Shown here: positions 33,469-43,440 of the stretch, piece after piece
How the letters are laid out: each line of letters begins with the position of its first letter
Position numbering within the stretch: the stretch's first letter is position 1
Assembly: GCF_903903185.1 (NCBI RefSeq)
Contig: NZ_CAIUXT010000040.1
Location: 1 to 52,144 of the forward strand
Length of the DNA: 52,144 nucleotides
Reading direction: 5' to 3'
DNA from: an uncultured Rhodoblastus sp.
GTDB taxonomy: Bacteria > Pseudomonadota > Alphaproteobacteria > Rhizobiales > Beijerinckiaceae
Translations under genes and position numbers: made by a program
Notes under the pieces: model-generated
What the model was told of the DNA's origin: nothing
Seen by the model: only the letters and a program-made list of their open reading frames with translations
Databases searched by the model: none

Positions 33469-34229
33469 TCCACGGCGCAATCGGCCACCTCGATGTGGCG
33501 CAAATCGTTCTTTATGCTTTCTTTGCCTTTTTCGCGGCGCTGATCTGGTACCTGCGCCAGGAGGACCGACGCGAGGGTTACCCGCTCGAGTCGGAGTCCG
33601 ACGGCGGGTTCAGGGAGCGAGGGTTCCTCTTCATTCCCGATCCTAAAACTTTTCGTCTGAGCGACGGAACCAGCATTCTGGCGCCGACCTATGAAGGCGA
33701 CGCGCGGCCGATCAAAGCGGTCAAATGCGATCCATGGCCGGGCGCGCCGCTGGAGCCGACCGGCGAGCCGCTGCTCGCCGGAGTCGGTCCCGGTTCCTGG
33801 GCGGTCAGGCCGGACTTTCCCTACCAGACCGCGGATGGTCATGATCTGATCGCGCCGCTTCGCGTTGCGACCAATTTCGCCGTGGCCGTCGAGGGCGCCA
33901 ACCCGCTCGGTTTCGCGGCGATCGCCGCCGATGGCAAAGCCGCCGGCGTCGTCAAGGACCTCTGGGTCGACCGCGGCGAGACCGTCTTGCGCTATTATGA
34001 GATCGCCCTCGACAAGGGCGGCTCGGTGCTGGCGCCCGTCAACTTCGTCGATGTCAACGGCAATGCGCGCTCCATCAGGATCAACGCGCTCACTTCCGCA
34101 CAAATCGGGCTGGTTCCGAAGCTGAAGAACCCGGATTCCGTTACGCTTCAGGAAGAGGAGATTATCGGGGCCTTCTATGGCTCCGGCACGCTCTATGCGA
34201 CCCACGATCGCGCGGAGCCCCTGATATGA
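33465..34229 (+). CDS. puhA: PuhA, reaction centre H subunit, 254 aa
   Basis: The single-TM H subunit of the type II reaction centre. It has an N-terminal membrane helix (IVLYAFFAFFAALIWYLRQE) followed by the family sequence DRREGYPLESES, then a cytoplasmic beta-barrel domain with GPGSWAVRPDFPYQTADGHD, VKDLWVDRGETVLRYYEIAL and YGSGTLYATHDRAEPL. The start at 33465 has CCGGAGG upstream. The L and M subunits (puf) are not in the window. The stop overlaps puhB by 4 bp. Confidence 0.98.
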   Translation: MIHGAIGHLDVAQIVLYAFFAFFAALIWYLRQEDRREGYPLESESDGGFRERGFLFIPDPKTFRLSDGTSILAPTYEGDARPIKAVKCDPWPGAPLEPTGEPLLAGVGPGSWAVRPDFPYQTADGHDLIAPLRVATNFAVAVEGANPLGFAAIAADGKAAGVVKDLWVDRGETVLRYYEIALDKGGSVLAPVNFVDVNGNARSIRINALTSAQIGLVPKLKNPDSVTLQEEEIIGAFYGSGTLYATHDRAEPLI

Positions 34230-34870
34230 AAACGGTCAACCTTGCAAAACTGTTGCCCACCGACATCCCGCCAGGGGAGCGTGTGCTCTGGTTCGGTCGC
34301 CCCGATCCGACGAGCCTCTGGCGGAAAGCCTATCGCGCGGATTGGGTGATGATCTGGTTCGCGGCCCTGACGGCCTGGAGCTTCCTCTCGGCCCTGGCCG
34401 ACGAAGGGGCCGCGAGCGCCGCCCTGGCGGCGCTGCGCTCGCTCGCATTCGGCGGGACGAGTCTGGCGCTGCTTGGCTTTCTCGCCTGGCTCGGGGCGCG
34501 CAACAGCCTGTATGTCGTTACCGAGCGCCGCCTCGTCATCAAGAGCGGCGTCGCCTTGCCGATCTTCATCAATCTGCCGTTCCAGCACATTGTCGCGGCC
34601 GATGTTCGCTTGAACGCGGATGGAACCGGCGACGTCTCGGCGCGCCTCGCGAAGGATCAGCACGTTCCCTATATCGCGCTGTGGCCGAGCGCCCGTCCGT
34701 TCCGATTCGCCGATCCGGAGCCGACCCTGCGTTGCGTGCCGCAAGCAAAGGCGGTCGCCGAGACGCTCGGGCGCGCCCTGTCGGCGGCGGCAGGGCAGGA
34801 GCCCACGCCGGCCAAGCGCCCGGCGGCGGGCGTCGGGACCGGCGAAATCAACCTTCCGGCGCTGGCCTGA
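34226..34870 (+). CDS. puhB: PuhB, photosynthetic complex assembly protein, 214 aa
   Basis: Supports reaction centre and LH1 assembly. The start of a PH-like domain is LPTDIPPGERVLWFGRPDP, with two membrane segments (WVMIWFAALTAWSFLSAL and LALLGFLAWLGA) and the conserved LYVVTERRLVIKSGVALPIF after them. LPFQHIVAADVRLNADGTGD continues the PH-like fold. It overlaps puhA by 4 bp; puhC follows after 19 bp. Confidence 0.94.
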   Translation: MKTVNLAKLLPTDIPPGERVLWFGRPDPTSLWRKAYRADWVMIWFAALTAWSFLSALADEGAASAALAALRSLAFGGTSLALLGFLAWLGARNSLYVVTERRLVIKSGVALPIFINLPFQHIVAADVRLNADGTGDVSARLAKDQHVPYIALWPSARPFRFADPEPTLRCVPQAKAVAETLGRALSAAAGQEPTPAKRPAAGVGTGEINLPALA

Positions 34871-34889
34871 GGCGAGCAGGAGCGAAACG

Positions 34890-35372
34890 ATGAGTGAGAC
34901 CGCGAACATGGAGACGGGAGCCGATCGACCCGAAGGCGCGCCGCGCGGCCTGCTGATCGGGGCGGCCGTTCTGCTCGCCTTCGCTTTTTCCATCACCCTG
35001 TTTGGGCGCTCGGCCGACATGGGCGCGGTCCACATGCCGGCGGCGCAGCCTTATCAGACGTTGCTTCTCCACTTCGCCGACCACGACGACGGCTCCGTCA
35101 CGATAACCGATGCTTCCAATGGCGCGGTCCTGTCGACGATCAAGCCGGGAACCAATGGCTTCCTGCGCAGCATGATGCGCGGCCTCGCGCATGAGCGGAC
35201 GCGCGACGGCATCGGCGCGCAGACGCCGTTCAAGCTCACGCGCTGGAGCGACGGCACGTTGTCCCTGACCGATGAAATGACGGGGCGGCGGGTCGATCTC
35301 GACGCCTTCGGACCCAACCAGACCGAGGTGTTCGCCGGCCTGTTTTCATCGAGGAAGGAGACGGCGCCATGA
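34890..35372 (+). CDS. puhC: PuhC, photosynthetic complex assembly protein, 160 aa
   Basis: A single-span membrane protein needed for normal reaction-centre core assembly. One hydrophobic helix (GLLIGAAVLLAFAFSITLFG) follows a short N-terminus, and the remainder is a soluble domain (LLLHFADHDDGSVTITDASN, GFLRSMMRGLAHERTRDGIG, FKLTRWSDGTLSLTDEMTGR). The segment FLRSMMRGLAHER is typical of the family. The ribosome site is GCAGGAG. It overlaps the next ORF by 4 bp. Confidence 0.92.
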   Translation: MSETANMETGADRPEGAPRGLLIGAAVLLAFAFSITLFGRSADMGAVHMPAAQPYQTLLLHFADHDDGSVTITDASNGAVLSTIKPGTNGFLRSMMRGLAHERTRDGIGAQTPFKLTRWSDGTLSLTDEMTGRRVDLDAFGPNQTEVFAGLFSSRKETAP

Positions 35373-35674
35373 ACTTCCTGTCTCCCTTCGTCAAAAAGCA
35401 GTTCGAATTTCCCTGCACCGTCGAAATCGAGAACACGTCGGAATCGCTCCACGCCCATGTCGAATTCGACGGCGATTTCAGGATCGCGCCGGGCGACGAG
35501 GTGCAGGTCATCGATGCGCCCGAGCGCCCGCCTTATGGCGAGCGGATCGTCGTTCGCCGTCGCGCCGTCGTTACCCGCGCCGGCGCTTTAGAAAAGCTCT
35601 GGACCCGGGTCGCCGGCAACCTTGAACTCACCGAACTCTACGACGTCAGCTTTTCCGAAAAGAGGTCTCTATGA
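35369..35674 (+). CDS. Conserved PGC hypothetical between puhC and acsF, 101 aa
   Basis: A small soluble protein ([20 protein letters not shown]) of mostly beta character with no membrane segment. Residues 25-60 read as a compact beta domain ([19 protein letters not shown]), ending in [20 protein letters not shown]. Short proteins of this type occur at this position in related alphaproteobacterial PGCs, but I know of no assigned function. It overlaps puhC and acsF by 4 bp each, so it is translated with them and may help AcsF or assembly factors; that is inference. Confidence 0.85.
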   Translation: MNFLSPFVKKQFEFPCTVEIENTSESLHAHVEFDGDFRIAPGDEVQVIDAPERPPYGERIVVRRRAVVTRAGALEKLWTRVAGNLELTELYDVSFSEKRSL

Positions 35675-36732
35675 ACGTCCCGATCCGGAATATCGAAACG
35701 GCCGAGGCTACCCGCATCGCGCAGCAGGACACGGTTCTGACGCCGCGCTTCTACACCACCGATTTTGAAGCGCTGGACAAGATCGATATCAGTTCGGTGC
35801 GCGCGCAATGGGATGAGTTGATCGCGGAAATGCGCGCCGACCTCAACAAGCGGCATTTCCAGCGCGACGAGGAGTATGATCAGAATTTCGAACTGGCGCC
35901 GGAACTCGACAAGGAATTCCGGGACTTTCTGATCTCGTCCTGCACGGCTGAGTTTTCCGGTTGCGTGCTTTACGCCGAAATGAAAAAGCGGACCAAAAAT
36001 CAGGACATGAAGGATCTCTTCACCTTCATGAGCCGCGACGAAGCGCGTCACGCCGCCTTCATCAACGACACGTTGAAGGATTTCGGCATCGGCGTCGATC
36101 TCGGCTTCCTCACACGCGCCAAGAAATACACCTACTTCCAGCCGAAATTCATCTTCTACGCCACCTATCTCTCCGAGAAGATCGGCTATGCGCGCTACAT
36201 CACCATCTTTCGCCAGCTCGAACGCCATCCCGAGCGTCGTTTCCATCCCATCTTCAAGAAATTCAAGGAATGGTGCAACGACGAGTTCCGGCATGGCGAA
36301 GCCTTTGCGCTGCTGCTGCGCGCCAATCCGAAGCTGACCCAGGGCGTCAACGTCTGGTGGATCAAGTTCTTCGTGCTCTCGGTTTACGCAACGATGTATG
36401 TCCGCGACCATTACCGGCCCGAATTCCACAAGGCGGTCGGCATCAGCCCGGACGAATACGACTTCAAGGTCTTCCGCCTGTGTTCGGAGATTACGCGCCA
36501 AGCCTTCCCGCTGACGCTCGATCTCGATAATCCCGGCTTCAAGGCGGGCTTCGACCGCCTCGTCGGGATCGCGCGCGCGATGGAAAGCGCCGAAGCCGAG
36601 GGCGGGTTGTCCGGCAAGGTCAAGAAGGCGTTTGGCGCGGCCAAAGCCGCGCTCGTCTTCACGCGCCTCTATCTGATTCCGGCCAAGGCCAACCCGCTGC
36701 CGGCCGAAATACGTCTCAAGCCGATCTGGTAA
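35671..36732 (+). CDS. acsF: AcsF, aerobic Mg-protoporphyrin IX monomethyl ester cyclase, 353 aa
   Basis: The oxygen-dependent diiron enzyme for ring E formation, parallel to BchE. The ferritin-like metal sites are visible: [15 protein letters not shown] (E-A-R-H) and [15 protein letters not shown] (D-E-x-R-H). It opens with a conserved [19 protein letters not shown]. Alphaproteobacterial AcsF can need the accessory BciE, which was not seen here. It overlaps the ORF before it, and puhE follows after 12 bp. Confidence 0.97.
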   Translation: MNVPIRNIETAEATRIAQQDTVLTPRFYTTDFEALDKIDISSVRAQWDELIAEMRADLNKRHFQRDEEYDQNFELAPELDKEFRDFLISSCTAEFSGCVLYAEMKKRTKNQDMKDLFTFMSRDEARHAAFINDTLKDFGIGVDLGFLTRAKKYTYFQPKFIFYATYLSEKIGYARYITIFRQLERHPERRFHPIFKKFKEWCNDEFRHGEAFALLLRANPKLTQGVNVWWIKFFVLSVYATMYVRDHYRPEFHKAVGISPDEYDFKVFRLCSEITRQAFPLTLDLDNPGFKAGFDRLVGIARAMESAEAEGGLSGKVKKAFGAAKAALVFTRLYLIPAKANPLPAEIRLKPIW

Positions 36733-36744
36733 GGAGTGTCGAAC

Positions 36745-37851
36745 TTGACGGATCATGTTCTGCCGATCCTTGCGACGCTGGCGCTTTGGTGGGGCTCCAC
36801 CGGAGCGATCTTCTATGTCGACAGCCTGCCGCAGAAAACCTTCCGCTACACCATGGTCGGAGCGACAGCGCTCGTCGTCCTCGCCCTTTGGGGTCTCGTG
36901 GCGACGGGGGGCCAGCAGACGGCCAACTCCGCCTATGCGGCGTTTTCCTATGGCTTGATCCTGTGGGGCTGGCAGATCGTCAGCTTCTACACCGGCTTTG
37001 TCACCGGCCCGCAGCGCAAGCCCTGCCCTCCCGGGCTTCGCGGGTTGGCGCGATTCATCGAAGGCGTGCGCACCAGCCTCTATCACGAACTTTTCGCGCT
37101 CGTCGGAGCGGTGATTCTGCTTGCCCTGACCCACAACCAGCCCAATCAACTCGGATTCTGGACCTACGCGACGCTTTGGTGGATGCACGAGAGCGCGAAG
37201 CTGAACGTGTTTTTCGGCGTGCCGAATCTGGGCGAGGAGATGATCCCCGAGCATCTGCGCTATCTGGCCACCTACATGACGCGCCGGCCGATGAACATGT
37301 TCTTCCCGTTCTCGGTGACGATTTCGACGGTGGTGACGACCTGGCTGGCTTGGAACGCCATGGCGGCCACGACGGCTTTCGACGCCGTCGGCTATACGAT
37401 GCTGGGGACCCTGATGGCGCTTGCGGTCGCCGAACATTGGTTCCTGGTGGCGCCTCTCAACGCCAATGCGCTGTGGGGGCCGATGTCGCGGCGCGGCCAG
37501 GATGATCTTTCGGGAATGATCGAGGGCGAGATGGTGGCGCTCGAAGCCTTCGCCGCCAAGGCGGCGCAGGCGCGCGAGGAGAGCTGGAGCGCGCCGCTGC
37601 CGGCGTTCTGCGAGGCGCGCAATCTCGCGCAGGTCCTCGAACTCGTCGCCGCCGGCGCTTTCGGCGAGGTGGAGGCGGTCAGGGGCGCGATGCGCACGCG
37701 GGCGCATTGGATCGCCTTCGAGATAAGCGGCAGCCGCGCGCGCATGACGCCTTTCGCGCCGGGCCGCCCACAGGAACCACGTATTGTCGCGATCGGCCGT
37801 CGCATGGATCGTCAGCGTTTGCTGGCGGCGATCGAAGGTTGCGCGGCTTGA
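36745..37851 (+). CDS. puhE: PuhE, seven-helix photosynthetic complex protein, 368 aa
   Basis: A polytopic membrane protein that affects bacteriochlorophyll production and complex assembly. Helices are seen at [68 protein letters not shown] and further on, with [20 protein letters not shown] as a family mark. The C-terminal third is hydrophilic. The likely start is TTG at 36745, 8 bp after AAGGAG; the frame also has GTG at 36736, but that overlaps the ribosome site. hemA begins 34 bp downstream. Confidence 0.92.
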   Translation: MTDHVLPILATLALWWGSTGAIFYVDSLPQKTFRYTMVGATALVVLALWGLVATGGQQTANSAYAAFSYGLILWGWQIVSFYTGFVTGPQRKPCPPGLRGLARFIEGVRTSLYHELFALVGAVILLALTHNQPNQLGFWTYATLWWMHESAKLNVFFGVPNLGEEMIPEHLRYLATYMTRRPMNMFFPFSVTISTVVTTWLAWNAMAATTAFDAVGYTMLGTLMALAVAEHWFLVAPLNANALWGPMSRRGQDDLSGMIEGEMVALEAFAAKAAQAREESWSAPLPAFCEARNLAQVLELVAAGAFGEVEAVRGAMRTRAHWIAFEISGSRARMTPFAPGRPQEPRIVAIGRRMDRQRLLAAIEGCAA

Positions 37852-37885
37852 AGTCAATCAGAGTCAATCTGTCAGGAGGGACGAA

Positions 37886-39202
37886 ATGAAACCGAACGAC
37901 AAGGCCTACAATGCCCATTTCTCCGCGGCTGTGCAAAAGCTGAAGGACGAAAAACGCTATCGCGTTTTCGCCAATCTTGAGCGCAACGCCTATCGGTTTC
38001 CAACCGCCCTCTGGCGCCCTGAAGACCCGAGCGAAAGCCCGCGCGACGTGACGATCTGGTGCTCCAACGATTATCTCGGCATGGGCGGCCATCCCGACGT
38101 GATCGCCGCCGCCGCCAACGCCATCGGCGTGCACGGCGCCGGCGCCGGCGGCACCCGCAATATTTCGGGCACGCATAATCCCATCGTCGAACTCGAACGC
38201 GAGCTGGCGGATCTTCACGACAAGGAGGCCGCGCTGGTCTTTACGTCGGGCTGGATTTCCAACCTCGCGGGGATATCGACCATTGCGTCGCTGTTGCCGG
38301 ATTGTCTGATTATCTCGGACGCGCTGAATCATAATTCGATGATCGAGGGCATCCGCCGCGCCGGATGCGAAAAGCAGGTGTTCGGGCACAATGACGTCGC
38401 CCATCTTGAAAGGCTGCTCGCGGCGCAACCGAGGGAGCGCGCGAAACTGATCCTGTTCGAGAGCCTTTATTCGATGGACGGCGATATGGCGCCGATCGCC
38501 GAAATCGCCGATCTCGCGGAAAAATACAATGCGATGACCTATATCGACGAGGTCCACGCGGTCGGCATGTACGGCGCGCGCGGCGGCGGCCTTTGCGAGC
38601 GCGAGGGCTTGATGCACCGCATCGACGTGATCGAGGGCACGCTCGCCAAGGGCTTCGGCGCGCTCGGCGGTTATATCGCAGGCAAGGCGGAAGTCGTCGA
38701 CGCCGTCCGGTCCTATGCGCCCCAGTTCATCTTCACGACCACGCTGCCGCCGATGGTGACGGCGAGCGCGCGGGCCGCGATCAGGCGCCTCAAGACGTCG
38801 GGAGAGGAAAGGGCCCGCCATCAATTCATGGCGATGGCGACGAAACACGCGCTGATGGCCGCCGGCTTGCCGGTGCTCGAAAATCCCTCGCATATCGTGC
38901 CGCTGATGATCGGCGACGCGGCGCGCTGCAAGGCGGCGAGCGATCTGCTGATGCGTCGGCATTCGATCTACATCCAGCCGATCAATTATCCGACCGTCGC
39001 CATCGGCTCGGAGCGGCTTCGCATCACGCCGACGCCGCGCCATACCGAAGCGCATCTGGCCGACCTCGTCGAAGCGATCGTCGATGTCTGGCGCGAACTC
39101 GATCTGCCTTTCACCAGCGCCCGGATTCTTCCGATGCGCCGTCCCGCGCCGAGTTCGGAGCCCGCCTGCGTTTATCCGCAGATGCGCAACGCGGCTGAAT
39201 AG
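37886..39202 (+). CDS. hemA: HemA, 5-aminolevulinate synthase, 438 aa
   Basis: Condenses glycine and succinyl-CoA to 5-aminolevulinate, the entry step of tetrapyrrole synthesis. A PLP-dependent alpha-oxoamine synthase: [57 protein letters not shown] and the PLP lysine in [17 protein letters not shown]. The start is supported by AGGAGGG. Placement at the end of the bchF-puhE unit couples precursor supply to pigment synthesis. A second hemA elsewhere is common in such bacteria. A strong terminator lies 139 bp after the stop. Confidence 0.97.
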   Translation: MKPNDKAYNAHFSAAVQKLKDEKRYRVFANLERNAYRFPTALWRPEDPSESPRDVTIWCSNDYLGMGGHPDVIAAAANAIGVHGAGAGGTRNISGTHNPIVELERELADLHDKEAALVFTSGWISNLAGISTIASLLPDCLIISDALNHNSMIEGIRRAGCEKQVFGHNDVAHLERLLAAQPRERAKLILFESLYSMDGDMAPIAEIADLAEKYNAMTYIDEVHAVGMYGARGGGLCEREGLMHRIDVIEGTLAKGFGALGGYIAGKAEVVDAVRSYAPQFIFTTTLPPMVTASARAAIRRLKTSGEERARHQFMAMATKHALMAAGLPVLENPSHIVPLMIGDAARCKAASDLLMRRHSIYIQPINYPTVAIGSERLRITPTPRHTEAHLADLVEAIVDVWRELDLPFTSARILPMRRPAPSSEPACVYPQMRNAAE

Positions 39203-39340
39203 CACGTCGCTCAAGCCCCGATTCGCCAGCGCTTCGCCGCGCTGGCGCGGTCGGTGCGGGCGCCCTCCCTGAATCGCGGCGCCTGGGGTCTATTCCTGAC
39301 AGGCCGAAGACCTTTCGCAAAAGCATATGGCGTCAAACGG

Positions 39341-39387
39341 AGCGCGTTCGGAGATCTTCGGTTCTCCGAACGCGCTCTCGTTTTTTT
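39341..39387 (+). terminator. Intrinsic terminator after hemA
   Basis: A perfect 14-bp inverted repeat, AGCGCGTTCGGAGA at 39341-39354 and TCTCCGAACGCGCT at 39363-39376, with an 8-base loop, is followed by TCTCG and a run of seven T (39381-39387). It closes the superoperon on the plus strand. The rest of the 434-bp gap between hemA and bchI shows no gene; a weak possible bchI promoter (TTGCCA at 39581, CATATA at 39605) is noted but not claimed. Confidence 0.92.
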
Positions 39388-39636
39388 GCGTTTGATTCGC
39401 CGACGCGGACTTTCGGTGGACGCAAACCCGCATCCATTTCGCTCGAAAGCGCTCCGGCGCGGCGCGCATTTGCGTCCCCGACCCCGGCGCGCCTCCGCCG
39501 GACACGCGAAAAAGCGCGACGGCGCGACTTTTCCTGTCCCGAGCCGCCAAACTGGTTTGATGGAAATCGCGAGGAAACGATTGCCAACCTTCAGGTCGGG
39601 ATGACATATAGGCGTCGAAACCGGACGTCAGAACCT

Positions 39637-40653
39637 ATGGTCAATCCTTTTCCTTTTTCCGCGATCGTCGGCCAGGACGATATGAGACTCGCCTTCATGA
39701 TCGCCGCCGTGGACCCATCCGTCGGCGGCGTGCTTGCCTTCGGCGATCGCGGCACCGGCAAATCCACGGCCGTGAGGGCACTGGCGGCGCTGCTGCCGAA
39801 GATTCGCGTGGTCGCAGGCTGTCCCTATAATTGCGCCCCCGAGAACCGCGCCGGACTCTGCGGCGCCTGCACGGGCGAGGCGAAGCCGAAGGCGGAACAG
39901 CGCGGCGCGCCCGTCGTCGATCTGCCGCTCGGCGCGACCGAGGATCGGGTGGTCGGCGCGCTGAACCTCGAACGGGCCCTCGCCGCCGGCGAAAAACACT
40001 ACGAGCCGGGGTTGCTGGCGCGCGCCAATCGCGGTTTTCTCTACATCGAAGAGGTCAATCTGCTTGAGGACCATCTCGTCGATCTGCTGCTCGACGTCGC
40101 CGCGTCGGGCGTCAATCTTGTCGAAAGGGAAGGGCTGAGCCTGAGCCACCCCGCCCGTTTCGTGCTGATCGGCAGCGGCAATCCGGAAGAGGGAGAATTG
40201 CGGCCGCAAATGCTCGACCGGTTCGGGCTGGCCGTGGAGGTCAGGACGCCACAGGACGTGCCGACGCGGATCGAGGTGGTGCGCCGGCGCAACGACTACG
40301 ACCGCGACCCCGAGGCGTTTCATCGGACATGGGCTGGCGCCGAGCGCAAGCTGCGCGCGCAGATCACCCATGCGAGAGAACGGGTGGCGAGCGTCGAGAC
40401 CTCCGACGCGGCGCTGGAGCGCGCGACGCGGCTCTGCATCGCGCTCGGCGCCGATGGTTTGCGCGGCGAGTTGACGCTGATCCGGGCCGCGCGCGCCTTC
40501 GCGGCGCTCGAAGACGTTCCGGCGATCGGCGACAAGGAATTAAAACGTCTCGCGCCCATGGTCCTCAGTCACCGGTTGCGCCGCAATCCGCTCGACGATG
40601 GCGGTTCGGCGCCGCGCGTGCAGCGGGCGATCGAAGAGGTTTTCGGGCCATGA
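39637..40653 (+). CDS. bchI: BchI, magnesium chelatase I subunit, 338 aa
   Basis: AAA+ ATPase subunit of Mg chelatase; forms the I-D ring that powers BchH. FPFSAIVGQDDMRLAFMIAA opens the domain, Walker A is GDRGTGKST, Walker B lies in RGFLYIEEVNLLEDHLVDLL, and SGNPEEGELRPQMLDRFGL holds sensor 1 and the arginine finger region. A CPYNCAPENRAGLCGACTGE insertion is rich in Cys, as in other BchI. The start is uncertain: ATG at 39601 would add 12 residues and has AGGTCGGG close to it. The stop overlaps bchD (ATGA). Confidence 0.96.
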   Translation: MVNPFPFSAIVGQDDMRLAFMIAAVDPSVGGVLAFGDRGTGKSTAVRALAALLPKIRVVAGCPYNCAPENRAGLCGACTGEAKPKAEQRGAPVVDLPLGATEDRVVGALNLERALAAGEKHYEPGLLARANRGFLYIEEVNLLEDHLVDLLLDVAASGVNLVEREGLSLSHPARFVLIGSGNPEEGELRPQMLDRFGLAVEVRTPQDVPTRIEVVRRRNDYDRDPEAFHRTWAGAERKLRAQITHARERVASVETSDAALERATRLCIALGADGLRGELTLIRAARAFAALEDVPAIGDKELKRLAPMVLSHRLRRNPLDDGGSAPRVQRAIEEVFGP

Positions 40654-42422
40654 CCGCGTCGGACGCCGTCTCGACGCCCTGGCGGCGCGCGAGCCTCGCC
40701 GGCGCCCTGTTCGCACTAGATCCGATTGGCTCCGGGCTGCTTCTGCGCTCGGGCCCGGGTCCGGCGCGCGATGCGCTGATGTCAAGGATCGTTACAGACC
40801 TCGCGCCGATGCGGCTCTTTCGGGCGCCCGCCGATATCGCCGACGACCGGCTTATCGGCGGTCTCGACGTCGCCGCCACCTTGCGCGCCGGCAGGCCGAT
40901 CGCCGAAACCGGCGTCCTCGCGGCGGCGGACGGCGGGGTGCTGGCCGTGGCGATGGCGGAACGGATCTCGACCGGGGTCGCGGCCCGTCTCGCCGCCGCG
41001 CTGGATACCGGCGAGATCGCCCTGCAACGCGATGGCCTGTCGGCGGTCCTGCCCGCGCGCATCGGCGTGGTCGCGCTCGACGAAGGCCGCGACGACGAGG
41101 CGGCGCCCGCCGCGCTCGCGGAAAGACTGGCCTTCTGGGTCGATCTCGACGGCGTCGGCTGGCGCGACATCGAGCCGCCCATCCTGTCGGAGGAAGATTT
41201 CGCCGCCGCGCGCATCCGCGCGCCGCGCGTCGAAGTCGGCCAGCAAGCGAGTGCGACGCTGGTCGCAATCGCGGTGGAACTCGGCGTCGCCTCGCCCCGC
41301 GCCGTCCTGTTCGCCTTGCGCGCGGCGCGCGGCCTCGCGGCGTTGCGGGGCGTGACGCGGGTCGAGGATGAGGATGTCGAGTTGGCCGCCGCGCTCGCGC
41401 TGGGTCCGCGCGCCACCCGGATGCCCGCCGAACCCCAGGAGGAGGAGGAGGAGCCGCCGCCCGAGGATGAGGCTGATGACACCGAGACGGCCGAAGAAGA
41501 CAATACGCCCCGGGAGCTTGAGGAGCGCGTGCTCGAAGCCGCCCGCGCGGCCCTGCCGCCGGGCTTGCTGGCCGCTCTGGCCGCCGGCGTTCAGCGCAAC
41601 CGGAGCGGCGCCAGCGACGGAAAGTCCGGGGAGGAGAATTATTCGCTGCGACGCGGCCGGCCGCTCGACGCGCGGCCCGGCGAACTTTCCAAGGGCAGGC
41701 TCGCCCTCGTCGCCACCCTTCGCGCCGCCGCGCCCTGGCGACGGCTGCGCGAAGGCGCGGCCGCCCAAGGGGCCGCCATCCAGGCCGGGCCCAGGCGGAT
41801 TATCGTCAAACCCGAGGACTTCCGGATCACCCGCCATCGCCAGAAGCGCGGCGCGACGACGATCTTCGTCGTCGACGCCTCTGGTTCGCTGGCGATGAAC
41901 CGGCTCGCCGAGGTCAAGGGCGCGATCGAATTGCTGCTCGCCGATTGCTATGCGCGCCGCGACCACGTCGCGCTGATCGCCTTTCGCGGGCGGACCGGCG
42001 AACTCGTGCTGCCGCCGACGCGCGCCACGGCCAGGGCGCGGCGGGCGCTGAGCGGCCTGCCGGGCGGCGGCGGCACGCCTATCGCGGCGGGTCTCGACGC
42101 CGCGCTCGGCGTCGCCGATCAAAGCCGCCGCAAGGGCCAGACGCCGCTGATCGTGATGATGACCGACGGCCGCGCCAATATCGGGCGCGACGGCGAGCCC
42201 GGTCGTCCACGGGCGATGGAGGACGCGCTCGACGCCGCGCGCCGGATCCGCGCGGCAAATGTCGCCGCGCTCGCCATAGACACGGCCCAGATCGGCGCCT
42301 CCGGGCGGGACGACGCGCCCGTGCGGGCCCTGGCCGAGGCGATGACCGCGCGCTATATCAAGCTGCCCCGGGCGGACGCCGCCGGAATCAACGCCGCCGT
42401 GCGCGGCGCGCTGCAGCGATGA
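40650..42422 (+). CDS. bchD: BchD, magnesium chelatase D subunit, 590 aa
   Basis: Second AAA+-type subunit, forming the platform for BchI. The N-terminal AAA-like region is degenerate, without a good P-loop (LFALDPIGSGLLLRSGPGPA), as usual for BchD. A Glu/Asp/Pro-rich linker (PQEEEEEPPPEDEADDTET) follows near residue 265. The C-terminal von Willebrand A domain starts around residue 405 with the MIDAS motif FVVDASGSLAMNR and later VMMTDGRANIGRDG. Order bchI-bchD-bchO is standard. 64 bp separate it from bchO. Confidence 0.97.
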   Translation: MTASDAVSTPWRRASLAGALFALDPIGSGLLLRSGPGPARDALMSRIVTDLAPMRLFRAPADIADDRLIGGLDVAATLRAGRPIAETGVLAAADGGVLAVAMAERISTGVAARLAAALDTGEIALQRDGLSAVLPARIGVVALDEGRDDEAAPAALAERLAFWVDLDGVGWRDIEPPILSEEDFAAARIRAPRVEVGQQASATLVAIAVELGVASPRAVLFALRAARGLAALRGVTRVEDEDVELAAALALGPRATRMPAEPQEEEEEPPPEDEADDTETAEEDNTPRELEERVLEAARAALPPGLLAALAAGVQRNRSGASDGKSGEENYSLRRGRPLDARPGELSKGRLALVATLRAAAPWRRLREGAAAQGAAIQAGPRRIIVKPEDFRITRHRQKRGATTIFVVDASGSLAMNRLAEVKGAIELLLADCYARRDHVALIAFRGRTGELVLPPTRATARARRALSGLPGGGGTPIAAGLDAALGVADQSRRKGQTPLIVMMTDGRANIGRDGEPGRPRAMEDALDAARRIRAANVAALAIDTAQIGASGRDDAPVRALAEAMTARYIKLPRADAAGINAAVRGALQR

Positions 42423-42486
42423 GGGTCCAGAGCGACTGAAACGCCAGAACTTATGAAAGACCGCGATTGATGAAAGATTTGGACCG

Positions 42487-43362
42487 ATGAAAGGTCTGGA
42501 TTTCGCCCGCGAAGGCGCCGACTGGCCGCTGCGCGAGTCGAGCCGTTTCGTCGTCGCGGACGGGTTTCGCTGGCATGTGCAGGATATCGGCTCCGGCCCG
42601 CCCGCGCTGCTCGTTCACGGCGCCGCCGGGGCGACGCACTCCTGGCGCGGACTGAGCCCGCTGCTCGCCGAGCATTACCGCGTGATCGCGCCCGACCTGC
42701 CGGGACATGGCTTCACCACCTCCGAACGCTGGACCGACAGGTCGCTCAAGGGCTATGCGCGGGCGCTCGCGGCGCTGCTCGCCCGGCTCGACGTCGCGCC
42801 CAAACTGGTCATCGGCCATTCGGCCGGCGCGGCGATCCTCGCCCGCCTCATCGCCGAGGGGCGGCTTGAGCCGGACCTGTTCGTCGCCATCAACGGGGCC
42901 TTTCTGCCCTTCGAGGGGTTTGGCGGGCAGATTTTCCCCGTCCTGGCGCGACTGCTTCACCTGAACCCGCTCGCGGCGCGCTTTGTCGCCTGGAGCGCCG
43001 ATCGCGGTTCGGTCGCCCAACTCATCGCCGGCATGGGCTCGAAACTCGACGCGCAGGGCCTCGATCTTTACGCCCGCCTGATGCAAAACCCCGCGCATTG
43101 CGCCGGCGCGCTGGAAATGATGGCGAACTGGGATCTGACGCGCATGCCCGAGGATCTGCGCCGCATCGCCATCCCCGCCTTGCTGATCGTCGGCGAAAAC
43201 GACAAGGCGATCCGCCCCGACGACGCCGAAAAAATCGCCAAATTCCTGCCACGGGCGAAAATCATCCGCTTGCCGGGCCTCGGCCATCTCGCCCATGAGG
43301 AGGACCCGCGCGCCGTCGCCGATCAAATCGAGGCCGCCCAATCCGCCTTTTTTGCAGATTGA
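42487..43362 (+). CDS. bchO: BchO, alpha/beta hydrolase linked to Mg chelatase, 291 aa
   Basis: An alpha/beta hydrolase-fold protein always near bchID in PGCs; its reaction is not known. LLVHGAAGATHSWRGLSPLL is the oxyanion region, GHSAGAAILARL the nucleophile elbow with Ser, and LPGLGHLAHEEDP contains the catalytic His. The ATG at 42487 is preceded by two imperfect copies of an ATGAAAG-containing stretch (42453 and 42470), of which the nearest is out of frame and looks like a small local duplication. No strong ribosome site is visible. Confidence 0.93.
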   Translation: MKGLDFAREGADWPLRESSRFVVADGFRWHVQDIGSGPPALLVHGAAGATHSWRGLSPLLAEHYRVIAPDLPGHGFTTSERWTDRSLKGYARALAALLARLDVAPKLVIGHSAGAAILARLIAEGRLEPDLFVAINGAFLPFEGFGGQIFPVLARLLHLNPLAARFVAWSADRGSVAQLIAGMGSKLDAQGLDLYARLMQNPAHCAGALEMMANWDLTRMPEDLRRIAIPALLIVGENDKAIRPDDAEKIAKFLPRAKIIRLPGLGHLAHEEDPRAVADQIEAAQSAFFAD

Positions 43363-43395
43363 GCCGTCCCGGCGCGCCTTGCGCCGACATTCGAC

Positions 43396-43440
43396 TTGTC
43401 TGTTGGAAAATGACGTATATAGTGTCTATTTATGTTTACA
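43396..43440 (+). promoter_or_regulatory. crtI promoter and PpsR operator overlapping the start codon
   Basis: TTGTCT (43396-43401), a 16-bp spacer and TATAGT (43418-43423) form a sigma70-type promoter. TGTCTATTTATGTTTACA (43423-43440) is an exact TGT-N12-ACA PpsR site that starts in the -10 and contains the crtI ATG (43432). Transcription would begin at about 43430, giving a leaderless or nearly leaderless message. Confidence 0.72.

Noticed and set aside
35638..37857. 739-codon minus-strand frame across acsF and puhE
   Set aside because: Shadow of two real genes in a GC-rich region; no start signal and no family resemblance.
42453..42500. Three ATGAAAG repeats before bchO as a regulatory element
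   Set aside because: Imperfect, short and most simply a local duplication of the start region; no known regulator motif fits.
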